From: a virus
Strand: one strand, 5' to 3'
Length of the DNA stretch: 39,839 nt
Virus record (IMG/VR): IMGVR_UViG_3300031251_000973
Location: 1-39,839 of that record
A program made the translations under genes and the position numbers. The notes below the pieces were generated by a model that searched no databases, was not told the DNA's origin, and saw only the letters and a list, made by a program, of their open reading frames with translations. This document shows positions 28,139 through 36,368 of the stretch, one piece after another. The stretch's first letter is position 1; the number at the start of each line of letters is the position of its first letter.

Positions 28139-30907
28139 GTGGCCGGCAACATGGCCTTCAGCCTGATCTTCAACGTGATCGATGCCGCGACGGCGCCGAT
28201 CAAGGGGATCGCCGCCGCCCTCGGCGCGCCGGCTGCTGCTGCGGCGGCGGTCGGCGAAGCGGGCGAGAAGGCCGGCACGCGGCTCGGCGCCGGCATGGAC
28301 CGCGCCCAGGCCGGTGTGCGCCGGCTGGGCGATGCGTTCAAATCCCCGATTTCACGGGTGGCGGAATTGGCCAAGGCCGGCGGCGAGGCCTCGGAAAAAT
28401 TCGCGCGGAGCTTCGCCGGCATGGGCGCCCTGGTAGCCGAGGGGTTGTCGATCAAGGACGTGGCCGGGCAGGAGGAATTCTGGCGGCGCATGCAGATCAA
28501 CACCGGCATGACCGGTGCCGCGATCGGCAAGCTCAAGGACAACCTCAATGGCGCGGTGGTGGAATTCGGCATCGGCCAGGGCACGATGATGGAGGCATTC
28601 AAGTCCTTCAAGGCGACCGGCGGCACCACGGAGATGTTCCAGGCCAATGCCCGCGCCATCGCCGCGTCCATCCAGCTGATGGGCGGCCATGCCGAGGAGA
28701 CCGGCAAGCTGTTCTCGACCATGCAGACCCGTCTGCATTTGGAGAAGCCGGAGGATTTTCTCAATGCCACGGCGCTGATCCGCAAGCAGCTGGCGGGCAT
28801 CGACGGCGGCTTCGATGCCTTCGCCGAAGCCTCCGACCGGCTCGCCGACAGCATGGAAGCCTTGGGCCGAAAAGGCCCCGAGGCCGTCGCCGCCTTGGGG
28901 GCGGTTTATGGCGTTGCCGCCAAGGGTGCCGGCGGCAACGGCCGCAAGGCGATGATCGCCACCGAGGGCTGGCTGGGGGAACTGACCAACCGCGGCTATC
29001 AGGCGCAGTTGTCGCAAGGCTTGGGCGAACGGATCACCGACCAGAACGGCCGCGTGAAGGATCCGCGCGAGCTGATGCGGAAGATGGCGGCGAAATATGC
29101 CGAGGCCATGAAGCTGCCGGAAAATCAGCAGGTTCCCGCCATCGCCCGGCTCGACAGCCTGTTCGGGGAGTCGGCGGCCAAGATGTTCAAGGCCGTGGGC
29201 GGCGAGATCAAGGCGACCGGCAGTTCGGCGACCATGGACCGCATCCTCGGCGCCAAGGGCGACGGGGCTGAGTTGATGGCAAAAGCGGCCCTTGCCGGTG
29301 AGGGCCTGACCGCCTCCATGAACCGTCTGCGCGCCTCGATGTCGATCGCGGCGGAGAGCGTCTTCGCCGGGCCGATCGAGATCTTCGCCGAGGCCATGAA
29401 CGCCTGCGGCGGGGCGGTCGGCAAGGTGGTGCTCGTCCTGGCGGCACTGGCGGCGGTCGGCCATGCCATCACCTGGATCGCCCGCGCCATCGAAGGGTTC
29501 AAGCTGTTGCAGGCCACGCTGCTGACCTTCCGGCTGGGCGGCATCGCCACCGGCATGGCGTCGATCGCCACCGGCTTCGTGCCGGTGATCGCCGCCTCCT
29601 GGGCCTGGACGGCGGCGATGCTGGCCAACCCGGTGACCTGGATCGTCCTCGGCGTGGTGGCGGCGGTGGCGGTTTTGGGCTTGGCGGTCACGGGGCTTTA
29701 TAAACTCTGGAGCGGGATCTGGGACGCCATCGCCGGGATGATCGAGGCGCCGCTCGCGGCGGTTGCAGCACTCGGCGCCGGGGTCAAGGACATGCTGGGC
29801 GGCGCCTGGGATTGGATCGCGGCCAAGGGCACGGCGATCTGGGCCGCCATCGGCGGGATGATCAAGGCGGCGGCAGCACCGGTTGCAGCACTCGGCGCCG
29901 GGATCAAGGACACGCTGGGCGGTGCCTGGGATTGGGCGGCGGCCAAATGCGCCAAGGTCATCGATTGGGCGGTGCAAAAGCTCGACTGGCTGTTCGGCAA
30001 GCTCAAGCAGGCCCGGGATTGGCTCGCCGGCATCACCCGCCCGGCGCGGGATTTCGCCAAGGGCGTGGTGGCCGGCGTTACTCATAGCGCCCCGGTTAAA
30101 TTCGCCGTCCATGCCGCCGAAAAAGGTGCGGCCATGGTGGGCGACGCCACAAGGCAGGCGGTCGCATTTTTCGAGGGCAAGGGATGGTCACACCCACAGG
30201 CCGCCGGCATTGCCGCCAGTCTGAAGGCCGAATCAGGCTTCAATCCCGGCGCCGTCGGCGATGGCGGCCACGCCTATGGCATGGGCCAGTGGCATCAGGA
30301 CCGCCAGGCGGCTTTCGCCGAATGGGCGGGGCACGACATCCGCGCCTCGACACCGGAAGAACAGATGGGGTTCGTGCATCATGAACTGACCGAGGGCCAG
30401 GAAAGGGCGGCGGGGCTGGCCCTGGCCCAGACCTCGACTGCGCCCGAGGCGGGTGCCGTGGTCTCCAAGCGCTATGAACGCCCCGCCGACCGGGACGGCG
30501 AAGCCAGCCGCCGGGCGGCCAGTGCTGAAATCATCGCCGCCGCTATCCCGGCGGCGCCTGCTCTTGAATTAAGAGGCGCGTCTGGCGCCTCGGCGGCGTC
30601 GCCGCCTACTCTTGATTTAAGAGGCGCGTCTGGCGCCTTGGTGCCGCAACCCCTGGTGACCAATGACAATGGGGCCAACGACAACAGGGCATTGGCACCC
30701 GCTGCCCCGGCACCCGCCACGCTGACGGCGGCGCCCCAGCCCTTGAGCCGTTCCGACATGGCATCGGCGCCGTCACCGCAGAAATCCGAAGGGGTCATCG
30801 TCGTGCGCTTCGAAAATCTGCCCCGGGGCGCCGTGCCTCAAATCGTCAGTCAGCCGCAGGGGCTCGCCTTGCTGCTCGATCGCGGCGCCTCGATGGCGGC
30901 GGGGTAG
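28139..30907 (+). CDS. Tail tape-measure protein with tail lysozyme domain
   Basis: A 922-residue tape-measure protein (sets tail length; ejected ahead of the DNA). It has an N-terminal helical region with Ala/Gly-rich motifs and two hydrophobic segments at about 427-455 and 487-520 that probably cross the host membrane. A 40-residue tandem repeat follows (29717-29947). At about 680-795 lies a phage tail lysozyme domain: GKGWSHPQAAGIAASLKAES with catalytic-type Glu698, then AYGMGQWHQDRQ. The C-terminal 130 residues are an Ala/Pro linker interrupted by a palindromic repeat (30561-30641). It starts with GTG after ATGGGGG. The enzyme domain suggests local cell-wall digestion during entry. Confidence 0.9.
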   Translation: MAGNMAFSLIFNVIDAATAPIKGIAAALGAPAAAAAAVGEAGEKAGTRLGAGMDRAQAGVRRLGDAFKSPISRVAELAKAGGEASEKFARSFAGMGALVAEGLSIKDVAGQEEFWRRMQINTGMTGAAIGKLKDNLNGAVVEFGIGQGTMMEAFKSFKATGGTTEMFQANARAIAASIQLMGGHAEETGKLFSTMQTRLHLEKPEDFLNATALIRKQLAGIDGGFDAFAEASDRLADSMEALGRKGPEAVAALGAVYGVAAKGAGGNGRKAMIATEGWLGELTNRGYQAQLSQGLGERITDQNGRVKDPRELMRKMAAKYAEAMKLPENQQVPAIARLDSLFGESAAKMFKAVGGEIKATGSSATMDRILGAKGDGAELMAKAALAGEGLTASMNRLRASMSIAAESVFAGPIEIFAEAMNACGGAVGKVVLVLAALAAVGHAITWIARAIEGFKLLQATLLTFRLGGIATGMASIATGFVPVIAASWAWTAAMLANPVTWIVLGVVAAVAVLGLAVTGLYKLWSGIWDAIAGMIEAPLAAVAALGAGVKDMLGGAWDWIAAKGTAIWAAIGGMIKAAAAPVAALGAGIKDTLGGAWDWAAAKCAKVIDWAVQKLDWLFGKLKQARDWLAGITRPARDFAKGVVAGVTHSAPVKFAVHAAEKGAAMVGDATRQAVAFFEGKGWSHPQAAGIAASLKAESGFNPGAVGDGGHAYGMGQWHQDRQAAFAEWAGHDIRASTPEEQMGFVHHELTEGQERAAGLALAQTSTAPEAGAVVSKRYERPADRDGEASRRAASAEIIAAAIPAAPALELRGASGASAASPPTLDLRGASGALVPQPLVTNDNGANDNRALAPAAPAPATLTAAPQPLSRSDMASAPSPQKSEGVIVVRFENLPRGAVPQIVSQPQGLALLLDRGASMAAG
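29717..29947 (+). repeat. 120-base tandem repeat inside tape-measure gene
   Basis: Two copies (29717-29827 and 29837-29947), period 120 bases. Both encode a 37-residue segment with VAALGAGVKDMLGGAWDW in the first and VAALGAGIKDTLGGAWDW in the second. Tape-measure length fixes tail length, so a 40-residue unit is a simple way to alter it. Confidence 0.85.
30561..30641 (+). repeat. Double palindromic element in tape-measure linker
   Basis: Two 33-base copies (30561-30593 and 30609-30641), 31 of 33 bases identical, period 48. Each holds CTCTT...AAGAG and AGGCGC-GTCTG-GCGCCT stems. Between them lies GGCGGC-GTC-GCCGCC, the same core stem as in the elements at 20562 and 21684. Translated in frame as ELRGASGA and DLRGASGA. 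Confidence 0.8.
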
Positions 30908-30909
30908 AG

Positions 30910-31383
30910 ATGGCTTGGATCGATGACATCGAAGACGCCAGCTTCCGAGGGGTTGGGTTCTTCGTCGAGAAAAATCAAACCAAGGGCGGCAGGCGCGTCG
31001 CCAATCATCAATATCCGCGCCGAGATAAGCCCTATGCCGAGGATATGGGCCGGAAGCAACGGGGCTACACGCTCGACGCCTACACCATCGGCGACACGGC
31101 CATGGGCGACCGCGACACCCTGATCGCGGCGCTGGAGCAGGCCGGGCCGGGCACCCTGATCCATCCGACCTTCGGCACTTTGCGGGTCCAGACCGAGTGC
31201 TGGACGGTCGCCGAAGACCTCGTCAATGCCATGCGCATTTGCCGCTTCAGCCTGAGTTTCGTGGAGGCCGGCGATATCGCCGCACCCACGGTCACCGCCG
31301 ATACCAGCGCCCAGGCCGGAACGGCGGCGGACACCGCCACCACCGGCAATCAAGCCGTCTTCGCCGGAGAATTCATCGCATGA
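30910..31383 (+). CDS. DNA circularisation protein, N-terminal half (Mu gpN-like)
   Basis: A 157-residue protein matching the N-terminal domain of Mu gpN: MAWIDDIEDASFRGVGFFVE, then PYAEDMGRKQRGYTLDAYTI and HPTFGTLRVQTECWTVAED. In Mu a single ~490-residue gpN holds this and the C-terminal part. The protein is a virion/baseplate component called 'DNA circularisation' because it travels with the injected DNA. Here the gene ends after the first domain and the rest continues in an overlapping gene (ATGA), so the two halves are separate polypeptides. Confidence 0.85.
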   Translation: MAWIDDIEDASFRGVGFFVEKNQTKGGRRVANHQYPRRDKPYAEDMGRKQRGYTLDAYTIGDTAMGDRDTLIAALEQAGPGTLIHPTFGTLRVQTECWTVAEDLVNAMRICRFSLSFVEAGDIAAPTVTADTSAQAGTAADTATTGNQAVFAGEFIA

Positions 31384-32135
31384 GCACCGACGCCGTAACC
31401 CTCGCCGCCATCGCCGATGCCGGCGCCGTGCTCGATGTCCTCGCCGGCTTCGCCAGGACCATCGACTTCACCGCCAGCGTCGCGGCGGCGACCTCGTCCA
31501 CCGGGATGGTGGCCATCGCCGAGGTGGCCGGACTATCGATCCTGGCCGATATCGCCGCCGCGCAATCCAGCCTCGCGCAGTTGGTGGCGGTGCCGGCATC
31601 GCTGGCCACCACCCTGGTGGCGCTGATCCAGGAATTTCAGGGGACGAGCGTGGATTACCGCGCGGTGTCCGATGCCGCCGCGTCGATCGTCTGGGCATCG
31701 GCGATCCCCGCCGCTGGCCTCGGTGCCGCGCAGATCGCCGCCAACCGGACGGCGCTGGCCAATCTACTGGCCGTCCAGGGGCTGATCGAGGCGGTGCGGG
31801 CCGCCACCCAGGCCAACTACGCCTCCCAGGACGCGGCGCTGGCGATGTGCTGCGATCTGGCCAACCGCCTCGATGCGGGTTTCGCCGCCACCTCCAGCCG
31901 GGCCTTGCGCGCCACCCTGGACGGGTTGCGGGTGGCGCTGGTGACCGACATCAATACCAGGGCCGCCACCTTGAGCGCGCTCTTGACCTTCACCCCGGCC
32001 CAGGTGCTGCCCGCTTTGGTGCTGGCCCATAACCTCTATGACGATCCGGCCATGGCCGCCGATATCACCGCCCGCAATCGCGTGCTTCATCCGGGCTTCG
32101 TGCCGGCGGCGGCGCTGACGGTGCTGGCGCCATGA
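31380..32135 (+). CDS. DNA circularisation protein, C-terminal half (Mu gpN-like)
   Basis: A 251-residue protein carrying the C-terminal part of the gpN family: LRVALVTDINTRAATLSALL, then FTPAQVLPALVLAHNLYDD and ARNRVLHPGFVPA. The first 100 residues are Ala-rich and helical. It begins in the stop of the N-terminal half gene. No frameshift signature is seen at the junction, so the split looks like a stable gene fission rather than a lesion. It probably joins its partner in the baseplate. Confidence 0.8.
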   Translation: MSTDAVTLAAIADAGAVLDVLAGFARTIDFTASVAAATSSTGMVAIAEVAGLSILADIAAAQSSLAQLVAVPASLATTLVALIQEFQGTSVDYRAVSDAAASIVWASAIPAAGLGAAQIAANRTALANLLAVQGLIEAVRAATQANYASQDAALAMCCDLANRLDAGFAATSSRALRATLDGLRVALVTDINTRAATLSALLTFTPAQVLPALVLAHNLYDDPAMAADITARNRVLHPGFVPAAALTVLAP

Positions 32136-33217
32136 CTTCCTTATCGGATGAGGTCACCCTCAAAATCGGCGGCCTGATCCATGGCGGCTGGACCGGATTG
32201 GAGATCGAATCGTCACTGACCGAAATCAGCGACTCCTTCAGCGTTTCGCTTACCGATCTCGATCCGGGGCGGCAGGCCATTTTCCAGGTGGCGCCGGGCA
32301 ATCCCTGCGCGCTGGCGATCGGCGGCACCACCCTGATCACCGGCTATGTCAACGATGTCGATATCGCCTACGACGCCAATTCCCACGGCCTGACCATCAG
32401 GGGCCGCGACAAGACCGGCGACCTGGTCGATTGCACGGCCCTGGTATCCGGCTTCGGGCAGTGGAACAGCGTCAGCCTGATGGTCATCGCCAAAGAATTG
32501 CTGGCGCCCTTCGGGATCGCCGCCAGCTCGACCGTATCCGACACGTCCAAGGTTCTGGCCGGGCACGCGGTGCAGATGGGCGAGACGGTCTGGGAGTGCC
32601 TCGATCGGGCGATGCGCCAGTATGGGGTGATGGCGATGGTCGACGGTTCAGGCAATCTGGTATTCGCCCGCCCCGGCGACGGCGGCGCCCTGGCCGAGGC
32701 GCGGCTCGGCGGCAATATCCTCTCGGCCTCCGCCGCCTATAGCGAGCGCGAGACCTTCCGCGATTATTACGTCCTCGGGCAGTTTCCCGGCGGCAACGAA
32801 ACCTATTCCGATCCACGGGTGACCACCGGGGCCTGCGAGCATGCCGCCGATCCCAACGTCGCCCGCTATCGCCCGCTGATCGTCCAGGTCGAATGCAACA
32901 CCTCGGACATGTCTTTCCTGCCGACCCGCGCCGCCTGGGAAGCGGCGTTCCGCTCCGGCAAGGGGCGGCGCTTCACCGTCACCGTCGCCGGGTGGCGGGA
33001 CGCCAATGGCATGCTTTACGCCGCCAACACCATGATCCGGCTGGAAGACGATTTCCTCGGGGTGCATGAGACGCTGCTGGTGGTGGCGGTGCGGCTGAGC
33101 TTGAGCGAAAACGGCCAGCTTGCCACCCTGACCCTGAGCCGCAAGGAGGCATTCCTGCCGGCGCCCCTGACCAGCCTGTCGCCCTATGAAAACTCGACCG
33201 GCAGGGCGGCGCCATGA
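32132..33217 (+). CDS. Baseplate hub protein (Mu gpP / gp44-like)
   Basis: A 361-residue protein of the Mu P family: LKIGGLIHGGWTGLEIESSL, then DSFSVSLTDLDPG, a GYVNDVDIAYDANSHGLTI block and RDKTGDLVDCTAL. The structure of Mu gp44 is a trimeric hub like T4 gp27, linking tube and spike. Its start overlaps the gpN C-terminal gene and its end overlaps the spike gene. Normal length. Confidence 0.9.
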   Translation: MTSLSDEVTLKIGGLIHGGWTGLEIESSLTEISDSFSVSLTDLDPGRQAIFQVAPGNPCALAIGGTTLITGYVNDVDIAYDANSHGLTIRGRDKTGDLVDCTALVSGFGQWNSVSLMVIAKELLAPFGIAASSTVSDTSKVLAGHAVQMGETVWECLDRAMRQYGVMAMVDGSGNLVFARPGDGGALAEARLGGNILSASAAYSERETFRDYYVLGQFPGGNETYSDPRVTTGACEHAADPNVARYRPLIVQVECNTSDMSFLPTRAAWEAAFRSGKGRRFTVTVAGWRDANGMLYAANTMIRLEDDFLGVHETLLVVAVRLSLSENGQLATLTLSRKEAFLPAPLTSLSPYENSTGRAAP

Positions 33218-33870
33218 TCCGGGCCATCAACAAGCTGCTCGATCCCGTCCGCCGGCAGGTCCGCAACAGCATCGCCCGAGGCGTGCTGACATTGATTAAT
33301 GACGCTACGGCGTTGCAGCGGGTGCAGGTGCAATTGATGGCCTATCCGCAGCCCGATGGCTCGATCGCGGCGGAAATCAGCCCGGATATCGAGGTGATGG
33401 CGCATTACGGCTTTACCTGCGCGCCGTTCCCCGGCGCCGAGGCGGCCTATGTCGCGGTCGGCGGCGTGCGGGCGCACGGGTTGGTCATCGCCACCGACGA
33501 CCGCCGCCATCGTCCGGTCGGACTGCTGCCCGGCGAATCGATGCATTACGACGATCAGGGCCAGCGGATCTACATCAGCCGCGCCGGCATCGTCATCGAT
33601 GGCGCGGGGCTGCCGGTCACGGTCATGAATACGCCGTCCCTGACCGTCAACGCCTCGGTCAGCGTGACCCTGAACACCCCTTCGGTGACTTGCACCGGGA
33701 CGCTCACCGTCGATGGGCTGATCACCGGCAAGGCCGGCGTCGCCGTTTCCGGCGGAGCCGGGATCGCCGTCAGCGGCGGCACCGTCATCGCCGATGGCAT
33801 TGACCTCAAGGCCCATGTCCATGGCGGCGTGGCGGCGGGCTCCGCCGACACTTCCCTCCCGATCGGTTGA
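33214..33870 (+). CDS. Baseplate spike protein (Mu gp45-like)
   Basis: A 218-residue spike. Residues 1-120 form the OB-like base (INDATALQRVQVQLMAYPQP, then GFTCAPFPGAEAAYVAVGGV). The C-terminal half is a repetitive beta-helix (SLTVNASVSVTLNTPSVT), ending in His201-x-His203 (AHVHGG). In Mu gp45 and P2 gpV such an HxH pair from each subunit holds a metal ion at the spike tip. The spike pierces the outer membrane when the sheath contracts. Confidence 0.9.
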   Translation: MIRAINKLLDPVRRQVRNSIARGVLTLINDATALQRVQVQLMAYPQPDGSIAAEISPDIEVMAHYGFTCAPFPGAEAAYVAVGGVRAHGLVIATDDRRHRPVGLLPGESMHYDDQGQRIYISRAGIVIDGAGLPVTVMNTPSLTVNASVSVTLNTPSVTCTGTLTVDGLITGKAGVAVSGGAGIAVSGGTVIADGIDLKAHVHGGVAAGSADTSLPIG

Positions 33871-33874
33871 TGCC

Positions 33875-34180
33875 ATGACTGAGATGTTGCGAGCCTTGGT
33901 GCAATCCGGAATGCTTGACCGCATCAACAGCGTCGTCGAGTTGGCCATCCTGCTGCCCTTTGCAGCCGACTGCTATCACATTCACCGAGTACGAACCTCG
34001 ATCAGCATCAATTCCAAGAGCCTGTGGTGCTGGTTCGCTTACTGCGTCTGGGCCACGCTGTTTTTCTGCGCGCTCGACCAGGCCTATTCGCTCTATTCCG
34101 CCCTCCTGTGGGTCGTGGCCTATCTGGTCAAAATCGGCATCGTCTATCGGTACAAGCCGCCGGCATCGGAGGCCACATGA
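33875..34180 (+). CDS. Small three-helix membrane protein
   Basis: A 101-residue protein with hydrophobic segments at about 20-36 (VVELAILLPFAADCY), 50-67 (LWCWFAYCVWATLFFCAL) and 74-91 (YSALLWVVAYLVKIGIVY), and a basic loop between the first two. It is unexpectedly rich in Cys and Trp. Inserted between the spike and gp46 genes, where Mu has no membrane protein. No family recognised. Candidates are a superinfection-exclusion protein, a holin-like protein, or a membrane assembly factor. The following start overlaps its stop. Confidence 0.6.
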   Translation: MTEMLRALVQSGMLDRINSVVELAILLPFAADCYHIHRVRTSISINSKSLWCWFAYCVWATLFFCALDQAYSLYSALLWVVAYLVKIGIVYRYKPPASEAT

Positions 34181-34650
34181 CGGATATCGCGCTCACCTTC
34201 AATCCGGCCTTCCTGGCTTGGGACATCACGCTCGACGGCGCCGATCTGGCCCAGGATGACGGGCTGGAAACGGCCATCGTCCTGTCCTTGTTCTTGGACC
34301 GTTACGCCAATGCCGACGATCCCCTACCGCCGGGTTACACAAGGCGCGGCTGGTGGGGCGACCGGGTAGCGCCGCTGGCGCGGCCCGCCCAGGGCAATGG
34401 CGCCAATCCCGACCGGATCGGCTCCCGGCTGTGGATCCTGATGCGCGAGCGGCAATTGCCGGCCTTGCTGCCCCGCGTCAAGGGCATCCTCGCCGAGGCT
34501 CTGGCCTGGATGATCGAGGACGGATGGGCGTCGGCGCTCGATATCGCCGTCTCGTTCCCGGCGCAGGGCTTCCTCGCCTACACCATCACGGCGATGAAGC
34601 CCACCGGGGCAACCGTCAGCATCACGCGCCAAGTCGCCTGGGGGATATGA
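34177..34650 (+). CDS. Baseplate wedge protein (Mu gp46-like)
   Basis: A 157-residue protein of the Mu gp46 family (GP25-like wedge): FLAWDITLDGADLAQDDGLE, then VLSLFLDRYANADDPLPPGY and GWWGDRVAPLARPAQGNGA. It links the hub to gp47 in the baseplate. Overlaps the preceding small membrane-protein gene. Confidence 0.9.
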   Translation: MTDIALTFNPAFLAWDITLDGADLAQDDGLETAIVLSLFLDRYANADDPLPPGYTRRGWWGDRVAPLARPAQGNGANPDRIGSRLWILMRERQLPALLPRVKGILAEALAWMIEDGWASALDIAVSFPAQGFLAYTITAMKPTGATVSITRQVAWGI

Positions 34651-34651
34651 G

Positions 34652-35755
34652 ATGCCCATTACCGTACCCGATCTGCCCACCATCTCCCAATCCGCCGCCT
34701 CGGCCATCGCCACCCGCCTGCCCGGCGCCGACGCCACGCCGCCCCGGTCGGTGCTGGGGGTTCTGGCCAAGGTATTGGCGGGTGCCGTCGACGGCCTCTA
34801 CGGCGCCATCCAATCCGTCTCGGCCGAGATCATCTACGACACCGCCTCCAGCAACTATCTGGCCCGCGAGGCGGCGTTCTGGGGGTTGACGCGGGAGGCG
34901 CCGGCCTCCGCCACCGGAGCCGTGACCTTCACCGGCAGTACCGGCGCCATGGTGCCCGAGGGAACCATGCTGGCCCGTGCCGATGGCTTGCAATACACCC
35001 TCGCCGCCGCCGTAACCCTGGCCCCCGTCAGTGGCGGCAGCGGCAGCGGCGCCGGCACGGTCACTTGCACCAGCGCCGGGGCGGTCACCAATACGCCGGC
35101 GGGCGGCACGCTCACCCTGACCTCGCCGGTAACCGGGATCGCCTCGTCCGTGGTCATCGGCGCGGGCGGTCTTGCCGCCGGCGCCGATATGGAGACCGAT
35201 GCGGGGCTGCTGGCCCGGCTGCTGCGCCGGGTCCAGCAGACGCCCCAAGGCGGCAGCGATGCCGATTACCGGGAGTGGGCGGGGAGCGTCAACGGCGTCA
35301 CCCGATCCTGGGTCTATCAGGGGTGGGTGGGCACCGGCACCGTCGGCGTCACCGTCATGATGGACGCGCGCGCCAACCCGATCCCACAAGGTGCCGATGT
35401 GGCGGCGGTGCAGGCGGCGATCAACGCCGCGCGGCCGGTGGGGGCGCTGGCCGTCGTCTTCGCGCCGAATCCGGTGCCACTGAATTTTACCATCCACCTC
35501 AACCCCGGATCGGCGGCGATCAAAGCCGCTGTCCAAGCCCAGCTGGCCAGCCTGATCGCCAATCAGTGCACGCCGGGCGGCACCTTCCTCGTCGGCGGCG
35601 TGCCGGTGTCCGGAGGGCTGCTCTATATCAGCCATATCTGGGCGGCGATCTCGGCGGCAGCCGGCGAGGTCGATTTCACCCTGGTCTCACCCACCGCCAA
35701 TGTCACGGTGGCGTCGGGCAGCATCACCACCATGGGGGCCATCACATGGGTGTGA
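34652..35755 (+). CDS. Baseplate wedge protein (Mu gp47-like, GpJ family)
   Basis: A 367-residue protein of the Mu gp47/GpJ family: ITVPDLPTISQSAASAIATR at the start, RSVLGVLAKVLAGAVDGLYG, ARLLRRVQQTPQGGSDADYR, GVTRSWVYQGWVGTGTVGVT, and PNPVPLNFTIHLNPGSAAI later. It forms the outer baseplate ring to which gp48 and the fibres attach. Confidence 0.95.
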   Translation: MPITVPDLPTISQSAASAIATRLPGADATPPRSVLGVLAKVLAGAVDGLYGAIQSVSAEIIYDTASSNYLAREAAFWGLTREAPASATGAVTFTGSTGAMVPEGTMLARADGLQYTLAAAVTLAPVSGGSGSGAGTVTCTSAGAVTNTPAGGTLTLTSPVTGIASSVVIGAGGLAAGADMETDAGLLARLLRRVQQTPQGGSDADYREWAGSVNGVTRSWVYQGWVGTGTVGVTVMMDARANPIPQGADVAAVQAAINAARPVGALAVVFAPNPVPLNFTIHLNPGSAAIKAAVQAQLASLIANQCTPGGTFLVGGVPVSGGLLYISHIWAAISAAAGEVDFTLVSPTANVTVASGSITTMGAITWV

Positions 35756-35775
35756 TGAATATGGGCGTGATGAAT
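35746..35775 (+). repeat. 15-base tandem repeat over the gp48 start
   Basis: ATGGGTGTGATGAAT (35746-35760) and ATGGGCGTGATGAAT (35761-35775) differ by one base. They create four in-frame ATG codons (35746, 35755, 35761, 35770) and make the true gp48 start uncertain; the peptide begins MGVMNMGVMN or a shorter version. Confidence 0.85.
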
Positions 35776-36363
35776 TCTGGCGATTACCTGGCCCTGCTGC
35801 AAGCCATGCTGCCATCCGGCCCGGCCCTGGCCACCGACCCCGCCGCCAATCTGACGGCGCTGCTCCAGGCCTGGGCCGATGTGCTGGCGCCGGTCGATCA
35901 GGCGATGAACGCGCTCTATGACGAAGCCGACCCGCGCACCGCCATGGCCCTGCTGCCCGATTGGGAGCGCATCGCCGGGCTGCCCGATCCGGCGGTGGGC
36001 GGCGCCACCCAATCGATCGCGGAGCGGCGGGCGTGGCTGGCGACCCGCCTGACCGGGGTCGGCGGTCAATCCATCGCCTATTTCATCGGGTTGGCGGCAT
36101 CGCTCGGCGCCGCCATCACCATCACCGAGTTCCACCCCTTCGGCTGCGGCCTTGGCCAGACGGGCCGCGATCAGATCGACGGCGCCGGCGCCATCTTCAT
36201 GGCATGGCAGGTCAATATGCCGTCGCCACCGGTCTATCTGTTCCAGACCGGCCTGTCCCAATGCGGCGACCCGCTGGGCTATGCCCGGACCGGCGTGATC
36301 GAGGCGCTGTTCGCCCGCTACAAGCCCGTCCAGACCACCCTGATTTTTCATTACGGGAGCTGA
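35755..36363 (+). CDS. Baseplate/tail protein (Mu gp48-like)
   Basis: A 202-residue protein matching the gp48 (DUF2313) family: LLQAMLPSGPALATDPAANL, then LLPDWERIAGLPDPAVGGA, RLTGVGGQSIAYFIGLAASL and the ending ALFARYKPVQTTLIFHYGS. It adapts the baseplate to the tail fibres. The start is the ATG overlapping the previous stop; alternatives lie at 35746, 35761 and 35770 within a tandem repeat. Confidence 0.85.
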   Translation: MNMGVMNSGDYLALLQAMLPSGPALATDPAANLTALLQAWADVLAPVDQAMNALYDEADPRTAMALLPDWERIAGLPDPAVGGATQSIAERRAWLATRLTGVGGQSIAYFIGLAASLGAAITITEFHPFGCGLGQTGRDQIDGAGAIFMAWQVNMPSPPVYLFQTGLSQCGDPLGYARTGVIEALFARYKPVQTTLIFHYGS

Positions 36364-36368
36364 GTTCC

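Noticed and set aside
28352-30112. Very long minus-strand frame across the tape-measure gene
   Set aside because: High-GC shadow of the tape-measure coding frame; the product is His/Arg/Gly-rich and has no recognisable domain.
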